From Diatrype stigma (lineage: Eukaryota; Ascomycota; Sordariomycetes; Xylariales; Diatrypaceae), in assembly GCA_022225965.2 (NCBI GenBank), contig JAKJXP020000064.1:124001-188000 (forward strand): a stretch of DNA of 64,000 bases, written 5' to 3'. Both the position numbers and the translations under genes were made by a program. This document shows, piece by piece, positions 23,386-33,723 of this stretch. Numbering within the stretch: position 1 is the stretch's first letter; each line of letters opens with the position of its first letter. Under the pieces are notes generated by a model, which searched no databases, was not told the origin of the DNA, and saw only the letters and a list, made by a program, of their open reading frames with translations.

Positions 23386-26300
23386 AAAACATTTACTACC
23401 GACCCCTTGCACGCAACGCTTGCCGCGTTATACGCCGGTGGATTGTACAAAAGTTAGGTGTTTTTTATTTTATTTTATTCTTTTCTTCCTTCTCGATATG
23501 CACGCAGTACGAACACGCGAGCGATCAGTTATCACGAGTCTTGCTTCCCCTGACGTCGTGTTGGATTGGCGGGGGCATAGCGGGGGTAGGGATTTTGGCG
23601 AATTGCTTTCGAGCATTCGGGCTTTCGAGCCTTCGAATTTTTCCTCCTCTCGTCGTCGCCTTACCAGCTTACCCACCCGGCCGAAAGACGGACGAAATCC
23701 ACGCGAGCACTATTGGCAGAGCACGATTGGCGAGGCGAGCACGAACGAATACCGTTCTTACAGCTTGCTGAGGATAGGACAGCCGGGCCAGTCAATTCCA
23801 AGGAAATTCGAGAAAGCTCCTTGTCGATCTGCGGGCCCGCAAGGTTGTCTGTCATCTGCTGTAGACCGTAGTCCGTGGAGGGTTTGGGCAACGTCAGGAG
23901 CCGAACCGGCACCTAGCCGGCCGAACGCAACGCAGCGCAGCGCAGCAACATCACATGCCAAGCCAATGGACCGCTACTAACCCTCTCCGAGCCCGAATGC
24001 AACCTTGAACCCCATTGGATGGCGGCGTGCCTAGCTAATGACAAGTATGTCCTATGTAGTAAACAAGAAACAAGAAACGAGAATCTCCAATCAACCAGAA
24101 CGAAGGTTTCGACGAGGGACTCGATGGACAATCGTGATACTATTAATAGCTTCCTTTCCCGTTCGGTTGACGTTCGGAAACCCAGCTCATTATTTGATCT
24201 TAACCCGGTTCTTAGCAATGATGTCTCGCCTTGAATCTCGCATGTCTGCAATGTCGATCAAGTCTCAGATCGATAGGGATGGGACTGGGAAGTCTCCTGC
24301 AGGTCACGGCATGATTACTACGCTTCCTCTATTGGAACGGGATCGAAGATATAGCCGAATATGACAAGTCACCTATATTGTAGCCACGCTGTACTGTATT
24401 ATAGGGGCATGCAGGTACTCATATATGTACTCATATATGTAATTGACGTGAACAATGACGGCAGGGGAACCTTCGTGTCTTACAACTAGCCTTGGGCCCC
24501 TCCAGAACAATCCGAATGTGATATGCGCATTAGGATGGTCATGTTGACGTTGTCACCGCCAGACATAGTTTATAACTTTATATGTCAAAAAGAAAGATGG
24601 TCGACTTCCTTGTCGTGAATGTGATCTACAAAAGTGGGTTGAGACAATCGGCAATACATGTCAATTTACTGTTTCGCCCTGGTAACTTACCGCGTCATGT
24701 CTCTCACCCCTTCCCTTCGGGCCGCGTTCTGTCGGTGAGCCTCTGGTTTCTTGCCAGCCATTGGTCGTTGCGTTCGAGTCAGCAACCACGCCGGCGCAGC
24801 CGATTATATTGACGGCACCGGCGACGACGCGCCGAGAACTGGCACGTTCGAGACTTTTCGAGGCGAGCTTATCTCCGCGCTGATTGGGCGTGCTGTAGGC
24901 AACCCCCATTGGCACCAGGGCCGACCGCGGCTTGCCATTGCGCCCTACCAACCAACCCGCCGGGACGAATCAGACTCCCCAGCAAACCCACACAGGGTAG
25001 CATTCCGAGGCCTGCTAGCCAGCTAAACTGGCGGCTTACTACGTGGAGAAATAGACTTGTGGCGAGTTATAGGCCTGGCAACAGCGAATCAAATGCTTCC
25101 AGATCCTCTTCTGTCACTTCTCGGCAGCAGATGGTAGATACAAGAAGTTGTGACGACCTGACATCCCCGCAACGACTAGTCAGATAATCCCCGAAGGTTA
25201 CAGACATGAGATACAACCTTGAAGGGAGCTCCCGAGCTCGCTTCCGCTGCTGCCGGGATCACCCTGAACCATGTCAGCCCGCATAAGCCCCCCGTCAGGC
25301 AAGCATATACGATTCGATACAGCATGCCTTGCTCGGGTGCGTGGAAATAAAAGTTCCGTCGCGGGTGAAGGCGTCTAGAAGAACATTTTCTCCTCCCAAC
25401 GGCTTTGATGGAAGGGTGCCGAGTAGAGCACTCGCTTACCAACTCCTCGGAAATGTGGCCAACGCCGCGTCCCCGAATAACCCGATCGGCGCCAGGGCTA
25501 TCTCAGCTGGGTTGCTGGCTGTTTCCTAGATAGTCGAGAGCGCCTTGCTTGCACGCACCTAAGTGCTCTCAACCTGAGGCTCTCTGAATCTTAGTGCTCA
25601 CAGGCACCTGTCGGCACGTACGGTTGCACAGCAGAAAGACCGTTAAAGCTTATACATACTTACCTATGCAGAGACTGGCCTGCCCCTGTAGACGTTTCTA
25701 TAAAGACAAGGTCGTCGCCGCATAATTATTGCCCGACGGTTTTGACCCTGTCGGTCACTATGTGTGATACTTGGCCTAGTAGAAAATTTCCGTTGATCTG
25801 CCCTTTTCAAGGGTTTCCCTCTCCTTTTCCTTCCTTTTCCTTCATTTGACCCTCCTATGCCATGCCCGTTACCGGGAAAACAACCAGCGGTCAATCGATA
25901 GGCAGTGTCAGTGGTGGTGGTGCGATGTACGAGCCGATACCCACCGGCTGCCAGTATATGCATCTCCTATCCTCGTAGCCGCACGTTGGGCGAGACAATC
26001 ATGTTGCTAAACGTCAAGTGCTCGTGTCTCTCGTACTGCCTACCTGCCTGTCCGCCTGCCTTCCTGCCTTCCTTCCTGCGAGAGCTACCTCGATAAATGC
26101 TATGAGCCGCAGCCTAATGTGCAAGGAGTTGCGCTGCCACCACGTAGCAGCAAGGCGACCCTGCCTGCAAGCTCCCCGTGTGGCTTGCAGCAGGGGGGGT
26201 AAAACAAGAAAGAAAGGAATGGCGGGGGTTGCTTCTTCTTCAAAGGCAGGGCACCAAGTCGAATTCGAACTTCCATATTGACGTATTAGTTAATCCTCTC

Positions 26301-28637
26301 CGAGTCCCGGGCTCGATCTACGGATTACCTCATTCAGGCAATATCAGACTCTAGGTACAGTACCCCAACTGAACTAATGCAAGCCATATAATCTCATGTG
26401 AGCCCATTCACCCCCTTGAAATCTCACATATCCCTACCTAGATAGCGCAGGAGAGCGCTGCTCCGGCTAGACCGCCTTGCCCATTCGGACTTCAGAAAGC
26501 CACACACGCCAAGAGATGCATATGTACGCAGGTAGGGAGCATGCAAGGCTATCCGGCGGCTGCCGGCGCTCAACGTCATGCGTTGTTGGCGGTAGTATGC
26601 TTATAGGGAGGGAATAAGAGACCTGTGTGACCGAACTTACCTCTACCCAGCAGCTTGTGCATGTTTTTCTTTGTATGTTCATCCCAACGTAGAACCACCT
26701 ATCGCCCGCATACCCGGTCAGCCTAGGGTAGTACTATAGCATGCATATAAGGGATCCTCGACTGCATCTGATAACTTCCAACAACCGTCAGGCACCAAAA
26801 TGTCTCTGCTGCTCTAGAGGCCCTGATCTAGACGTATCTAGACGTGGGCTTGTGCCCGAGCTTCTTCCAATGTTCTCAATAGGTAATCATGTCATTATGC
26901 ACGCCAGCACGTCTCGTGCAGCTATCCGGCAACATCATAGGTGCGGGCAAGAATACGCGATGCATGCCCCCTAAGGACGATGGGGAGAGAAGCAATTACC
27001 CCAATGAATAGATTGCATGCCCCTAACCTCAACCGGGTAACTGACCACCGCCTATGCCGCCCTCTGCATCATACAGAATGAAACTCCCCGGGGTGGCTGG
27101 CGGCTTACTGTGTAATATACCTATGCCTAGAGATACCCAAAGGGGGAAGGGGGTAGGGATAGAGCCCACTCCCCCCTATCTCCTGTAGCCCACAAAAAAA
27201 TTGGCATGCGATATCTATCCGCATGCACACATAGGCACATACGCCCTCACATCACAACACAACACACACATGCATGCGGTCTCAGACAAAAACCTCCGAC
27301 CTCGCCAGTGAAAGCTACGCAGCAACATATGTGCGTAAACAAGTGACGGTGTGTAGTCATACAACTGAGATAGATTTACTAGATCCCGTGGGCAAAAGCT
27401 GGCTACATAGGTAACTAGTAGGTAGCACGTACATTACTTGCAGTTATGCTAACTGCCTTGGTAGGTAATCAACAAGAGCCCTATCCGGTAACTACCTACA
27501 TATTGCGCAGAGCCCAGATCTACTTACCTAGCTTAAGATCTTACGCGCCATGTCCTGAAGGGAGGATCGGGAGGTCATGTCCATTAGCTCACCATTGCGT
27601 GTTATTGTTATTGTTCACCGACGAGTCAGATCTCCTTCTCGTTCTCTTTCTCAACGAGTCTGGTCTATATTTATCATAAGTCTGTGTATGTGTTTCCCCC
27701 CTTCCCTGTGCCCCCCCGGATCTCGCCGCATTTGCAGACCATGCTCCTATGAGATAGTCTATTTCGCATGTCGCAAAGTACGTAAAACTAGATCGGCATC
27801 ATATCGTATGACATACAGTATACATACATGCGCGTGGGGATGGGTGAGAGGATGGGTGGGTTCACCGCTATCATTGCCGCTACCGCTGCCGCCCTGACTC
27901 TCATACATGCGTGGAAAGGGGTAATCCTCCTCGGTCCCCCTCCCGGGTATCCAAAACAAGGAATCAATCAATCAGAGCTCGCGAAAGCGGGACAGACAGA
28001 AAACAGAGAAGGGAAGAGAAAAACGGTGCACGAGGTGACAGCTCGTGCGATGTTTCTCAAGCCTGCTACCGGATCAACCACATCGGCGCCAAAACGCTCC
28101 CCGGGGTGGGACAAGTGTGTCCGGACCCAGGGGTTCGGGTCCGCGGGTAGATCCACAGGATGCCGTGTCCAATTCTAATGCTATCCGGGACATTGATGAG
28201 CCGTCCTAGACAAAAAAAGCCCATTGCGCTCCAGTAGTACCGAATCCAAAAAATAACAAAGAAACGCTGCTTGCTTGCCTGCTCCCAAAGAGTGAACAGT
28301 CTTTCCCGAATGAAGGGTTTTGCCGGTCGCCCGCTTTTCTGATCTTTCCTGTAGGCATGCGCCAAAAATTTTAAGGTCCATTCCCGATGCTGATAAACGA
28401 TAGGCTGATGAAGAAAAAAAAGTAGTGGCAGGGTTGGGCACCAAAGTCCATAGAGCAGAAGGAAATTGGGCTGAAATATATAACAATGGTTGGCTGCTGC
28501 GTAGGTGTCGCCATCGGCTGGCCACGTCAAGGTTGCAGCTTGTCAATGCTGCCACGATCTGTCGTACAACACGGAAGCCTCGTGTTGTTTGCTGATGACT
28601 CGGATCAACATAAATATTATGTCAAGTCAGGATGCGA

Positions 28638-31265
28638 TCACTGGAACTGCTTGATAATCGAGACTAAAAGACATCCTGAGGTTTCATTGCCCTTAGCATC
28701 GAACAGCTTGATGAAGCGATATCCCGACATCAGGCGGTCTAGACGGATACATGCCCAACCCGCTAACGGGTCACGGTTGATAGACCTCAATCGCGGAGCA
28801 TCATCTTTGATCTCGAACCTGTGCACAGATACGCTCATTAGCAAAGGCCGATAGTTGTGATTGGGAAAGCAACGTGGAAAATTCGCATCAACTCTGCGCC
28901 GGTTACACCGCATGCATAACAGCGAAGCAGCCAGGCGTTGAACCTGAGCTGTCGAGGAAAGAGAAGGAAAACCATCGCCCCATAATCATGCTTCCCGGAA
29001 CATTCATGTCATATATGAAGAAGAAAAACGTGCTTCCCGTTGGCCAACGGCCCGATGCGCATGCCAATGCAGCCGCCCTCGCCTTGACAGCTTAATACAA
29101 GTGATTGATTGGCTGCTTGCAGGATGCCGGACCCAACAGTCTGGGGCTTCAATGTATGCAGGCAGCTAGCCGGAAGCACATTCGAAATGAAGTCTTCTTC
29201 AGAAGCGAGGGCGGGTAGGAAGGAATATGGGGAGGATATGGGGACGATTGGATGAACACTCTTACCTGACGAAACTGAGCTGTTCTACCACGTTCGGGAC
29301 GTTTCGAAACTCGAGCAGGTTGTTGTCATTGGCACCGGGGATGCTGGTGCCGAAATCCGGGTGGTTCGTCTTACTAGCCGTTGTTTTCTGCTTGTATTCG
29401 CCCTCGTGTATGCGACCACCTCCCTCGATGAAAGCTCCAGACCGTTCCTCAGGCTTCTCAACATGTAGCTCGCACTTGACGAGGGGCCGGAATTTTTTCG
29501 TTTCGCCGTCGCTTACAGACTCGGGAAGCGGAATGTGCTGGCCTGCCAGTACTCTGATCGACAGGGTAAGAGTGCGGTGGGGAATAGCATCCTCCTGAGT
29601 GTTTGACTTGTCTTCACTGCGGTAACCAGGAGGTTTGAGCACCCATCCATGCTCCCCGGAGAACATGGCTTCATTGAGCATCATTCCTTCATCGCAGGAC
29701 TGCCAGTTCATCGCAACCATCTGAACCCCTTTACGCCAGAATAAGGAAGGGTCGAGGTTCGACGAGTCAAACCGATAGCCATTAGGGTAGGCCCTCATAA
29801 AATAGTGACGGTTGTGGGCAAACATCTCTCTATTCTTCGTCTCGTGGAGCTCCAGGATTTTCTTCTCACTAATGGAGAAGATATGTGAAGGTGTTTTCGC
29901 AGCGGTCGATTCAAACGTCTCGAAGTGTTCGCTGTGGGTATGGATAGCTAAAGCGCTCAAACTCTCACAAATGGGCACTCTCCGTTTCTTGCCATTTGAC
30001 GAGGTAGGTCTGTCATCATCTGATCCGGTCCCCTCATCATCCACGATGATCGAATACGGTGATAATGTTGAGGATGTCCCTTCCGGTTTGGAGCTCGCTC
30101 TTTTGACCTTGACGAGGATCTTATTTTGAAGTTCTTCTAACGTTGGCATCCGGCCACTCGGGCATTGTTCCGAGGGTTTGTCGACTAGCAGCTCGCCCCA
30201 TTCCTGCTTCATGATTTGGACCATGACCTCCTGCTGCTCTGGATCTGCGTGAACCTCTAAACTGACGATCAGAGGTAGACTGCTTTTTTCGAAGGCAGCC
30301 TCACGAACTGCTTGACAGACTTCGCGAAAGCCCACTGGATGGGTAAATGTGTACCCATGCATCACAATCGGCTCACCGCTGGGTAGTGGTGATCTCGATC
30401 TACTCAGTGAGCGTTCACTCTGCGGGCTGTCGGCAATGGCAGATGGGCCTCGGCGCGATCTAACGTCCCGTCTAGATGGCGGTGCTGCCAGGTCGCCCTT
30501 ACTGCACTTGGGACTGTGGCTATGGGATTTCTCCACACCCAGCATATGTCTCGTCTGCTCAATCCTGTGTTCGACCGTCTCCTTGAGGTTGGCGGCCACG
30601 GTATGAAAGCTGCCCCCGGACGGGCCACGAGAATGGTCCTTGAAGCCACCTTTGGACTGAGAGTGTGACCGAGACCGTTCCGGAGATGAACTTGGCGAGT
30701 CGGGATCCCATACGTCGATTTCAATACACCTGCAGTTCTTTCGAAGCACACGCCGGTAAGCCTCAGCAGAGCTTCTACCAGTCACTTGGCTTCCAGATAA
30801 GTACGTGTTATGACTACTACTAATGAAGTAGTTGCTGATAGGCTTGGTCAAGTCTTTCTCCGAAAAATGAACAGGTCTCTCTGCATCCAGACCAAAATAG
30901 AGCCACCAGACCTCAAGAAACTTGTGGAATTTATATTTCTCCTCGGTTAGCTTCGGGGCCGTTTCCCCTTGTCTATTCTCAAGGAATTGTTGGAACTTTT
31001 CGCGGGAGAGCGCGGATTCGCCTTTTCGTAATGAATCGTATAACTTCTTGATGTGCTTGTGCATAGCCTGGCTGAGGTAGACCTCTTGGTCTTCGGTGTC
31101 ATTGTCGCCATGAAGGTGTATTGCTGTAGGTGCTATGAACGAGGCTAGATCAATCGCCCTCTTAAGAGCTCTTATTGAATTGCCCGCGTTGGCAGGGTTG
31201 GGAGTGAGACGCCGCCTCATGGTCGACATTCTCGTTCTCGATATGTCGGAGTCTTGGCTTGGCAT
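28638..31265 (-). CDS. Phosphoinositide-specific phospholipase C (PLC-delta type)
   Basis: Cleaves PIP2 to inositol trisphosphate and diacylglycerol in calcium signalling at the membrane. Two exons, 31265-29266 and 28818-28638, 726 aa. An in-frame TAG directly precedes the ATG, fixing the start. Order: EF-hand-like N-terminus (about 60-135), X domain, Y domain, C2. X-domain catalytic residues are seen in SSSHNTYLSGSQ (H152), CRCIEIDVWD (E182, D184) and VMHGYTFTHP (H303). About 105 Ser/Arg-rich residues are inserted between the E/D pair and H303. The Y domain contains ELHETKNREMFAHNRHYFMRAYP style sequence and the motif QMVAMNWQSCDEGMMLNEAMF. The C2 domain starts LTLSIRVLAGQHIPLP and is split by a 447-bp intron: exon 1 ends VEQLSFV and exon 2 resumes FEIKDDAPRL, ending GWACIRLDRLMSGYRFIKLF. 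The junction is in phase (split Arg codon). The intron is long for this genome. Confidence 0.95.
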
Positions 31266-31760
31266 CTATTCAATTGAGACGCGACCTGTCAGTACACGGT
31301 TCTAGAGCAAACACAGCGCGCATAGTCTATCAATATTATGTTTCACTATGAACGGAAGATTATTGACAATTTGATATGTTATTCAGTGACTCACTTTGAA
31401 AAACAAGATGAGCTTGTTTGCTAGAAAGCTATGCTATCGCGGCCGGAGCCCGACCAAGGGAGATTAGGAGATGTTGAACAGCATCAGATCAAGGTGATCA
31501 GTGATGTAAGACACGTGCTCGTCATAACATTTGCCAGTACGAATAGACTCAGGGGATACAAGACAGCGGGTATCGTGATTTCGAAGGTAGACAAAGTGAG
31601 TACCGGGACGCTGGACGGAAGGATCGATGTCTATGTAAGTGAGGTAACGAGAGAATGTAGGGAAAGGGACGATAACTAGGACCAAGCAAGAGAGAACATT
31701 CCGCGTTTACCTGCGTAGAATGGGAAGAAGTAATCAATAGTTCCAGTGATTCGAAATGTC

Positions 31761-31804
31761 AGCAATGCAAGCAATGCAAGCAAGCAAAGCAAGCAAAGCA
31801 AGCA
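31761..31804 (+). repeat. AGCAATGCA / AAGCAAGCA repeat
   Basis: A short tandem tract of 9-bp units AGCAATGCA changing to AAGCAAGCA, upstream of the PLC gene. Confidence 0.8.
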
Positions 31805-32325
31805 CTTAAGAGCAAGTCCACCCAGCTCCACTAACATCCCGACCAGGTGGCTTGGCAGCCTTACCTCGCCAAGCGATAGACAGGCATCTACAGGCATAGG
31901 GGCAGGGGCATGTGGCACTGGGGCCAGCTGGAAGACGCCCTCTGGTTGGCTGTCCCAGCGCTCCACGCTAAAGTAGAATGAATTGTAGGGCTGCAACCCA
32001 CTGAAAGAAGTTATGCTCGGACGCTTGTCTTCAGCTGAAGACTATTGAATTCCAGTCAAGGTTCCTGCCATATTCGGATCACTATTTGGGGGGACAAAGC
32101 AACGTCGCAGTCAATCGCCAACCTACATAGATTTCCAACATTCAGACTCCAAAATCCAGACACACAAAACTGAGTGACGCCATACCACGCATCAATATCC
32201 AGACCAGGGTTTGTGGTCGATGCCACCGAGAAAGAATCTAAACAATGATTACAATCGAACTCAGGAATGAAAGGGCCCTGCGGATGGCATGGCGTAGTCG
32301 AGGGATTGCCGGTAGCAGTGGCCAC

Positions 32326-32350
32326 CTACAGGCTACAGGCTACAGGCTAC
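32326..32350 (+). repeat. (CTACAGG)3 tandem repeat
   Basis: Three perfect 7-bp units and a degenerate fourth (CTACC). Confidence 0.85.
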
Positions 32351-33213
32351 CGTGACATCGGCCCACGCGAAGATGCAAAGTGATTCACTTCAGCTCTGGG
32401 GGCTGAGTCTCTGTGGTTGTGGTGGCTATGAGACTGTGTGTGCAGCATGTTATGTGAGTGAGCAGCCAGCCAGCCAATCGCCGAGTATTCGCTCAAGCAA
32501 TGCGACGCCATTAGCTCGCTGCGCACAGAATAAGGAGGGAGACTGACCGACTGTCAGAATTGCTGTCAGTCTGCCTAACTGGCTATGAATGCCGCCCACG
32601 GAGAAGCGCCGTTTCTTCAAGCTGCACGTAAAGCAGAATCCCGATGTTTGATTGAGTAAACGCGGCGCTGTCTACTGACGGGCAAGTCCGATGGCGCCTG
32701 CATGTAGTTAAGTCAGAGCCTCTTGAGTCAAGTAGGTACCTACTGAAGTACTCATGTGTGATGGCCGGAGAGCAGACGAGAGGCACTGGGTTCTCCGAAT
32801 CTGTCCCCGCATACTTCGCCCGTACTATGTAAGTAAGTACGGGTACTGGTCCCTTTCCCAATCCAATTGCACGTGCAAGAAATCCCGACAAACCCTGGCG
32901 AAGGGAACCTTGGAACCTTATGATATCATTGGTGGTTGAACCGCAATTGGGCACCTGGGCACATATATCCCCGGACGTAGTTGGTAGTAACAGCCGCCGG
33001 GTCTGGGGTGAGGTCATAATTGCTTGCTTAGCCTTTGTGAGCTGTCTGTCGAGCCTACACAGCCACCAACATTGAACGCATTGGATTACCTACCGAGAGG
33101 CTCTGGATAGACAGACAACCTTGAAGCAACCCCAATTCGATGAGAGGTTGAAAGCTTAAATCACAGAAGCGAGGCTCAGTTCAATACTACCACGCTGCAA
33201 AGCACCGCCCGTC

Positions 33214-33723
33214 ATGTCGCCGAAGACCCGCAAAGATTACGAGACCGAGGTGCGATCGTGGGGTTTCTCTCACGTCTTCACGTGGACTGACGGCCCGTAT
33301 GTTCGTCCCAAACTACCGACTGCTAAGTAACGTGCCTTAAGCAGACTATGCCCTATACCACCACGAGCGACGTCCGTAGATTGGGCCGCCGCTGCGTTCA
33401 TATACCCCTTATAAGCCGCGCCACAGCCCCTTCTCCAACTAACTACCGCGCACATATCCTATGAGTGCATGTACGTGCATATGGGGGAGACGCAGGGCTG
33501 ACATGCAGGCACAACGACCAGCAATGCCCATTATAGACCGCACTCCCATAATGGCCTGACAACGCATTTGATCGTCGACGGCGAACTGACCATCACGTAC
33601 CCCAAGGACGAGAACCCTACGAAGACCACCTTTTCGGTAGGGGATCGGGTGGATGTGGACGCTGGTCGCCTCCACGAGGTCTGGATCGGGAAGGAAGGCT
33701 GTACCTATGTGATTGGCGAATGA
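33214..33723 (+). CDS. Small single-domain cupin protein
   Basis: A minimal cupin of 94 aa. Exons 33214-33296 and 33522-33723 with a 225-bp intron; the junction (CC plus C) is in frame and gives WTDGPNAHYRPHSHNGLTTH. Cupin motif 1 is HYRPHSHNGLTTHLIVDGELTI, quoted here only as its key residues: the H-x-H pair, a following T-H, and the G-E turn. Motif 2 is GDRVDVDAGRLHEV, with the expected Gly-Asp and His. The protein ends GCTYVIGE. These residues could hold a metal ion; the substrate is unknown. Small fungal cupins of this kind are usually annotated only as cupin-domain proteins. The intron is unusually long for the gene size, so a tiny additional exon cannot be excluded. Confidence 0.85.

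Larger units (their letters stand above)
17441..28637. other. 11-kb region without a recognisable gene
   Basis: No open frame here shows known domains, codon regularity or spliceable exon chains on either strand. It carries many simple and tandem repeats (17602, 18013, 18317, 21599, 22086, 23167, 23343) and a cluster of CCAAT boxes at 23565-24912. GC content is moderate, so it does not look like an AT-rich RIP block. It may hold non-coding RNAs, degraded elements or short unrecognised genes. Confidence 0.5.
31266..33213. other. Divergent promoter region, PLC / cupin
   Basis: 1.9 kb between head-to-head genes. No coding exon seen. It holds an AGCAATGC/AAGCAAGC repeat (31761-31804) and a (CTACAGG)3 repeat (32326-32350). 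Confidence 0.6.

Noticed and set aside
23138..23497. Upstream extension of the open frame at 23 kb
   Set aside because: It translates the GGGGCCT and TATCCAGGAAGC repeats and has no ATG supporting a gene start.
28066..28555. Two overlapping minus-strand frames of 124 and 154 codons after the PLC gene
   Set aside because: No domain or splice logic; they lie just beyond the PLC stop and probably represent its 3' flank.
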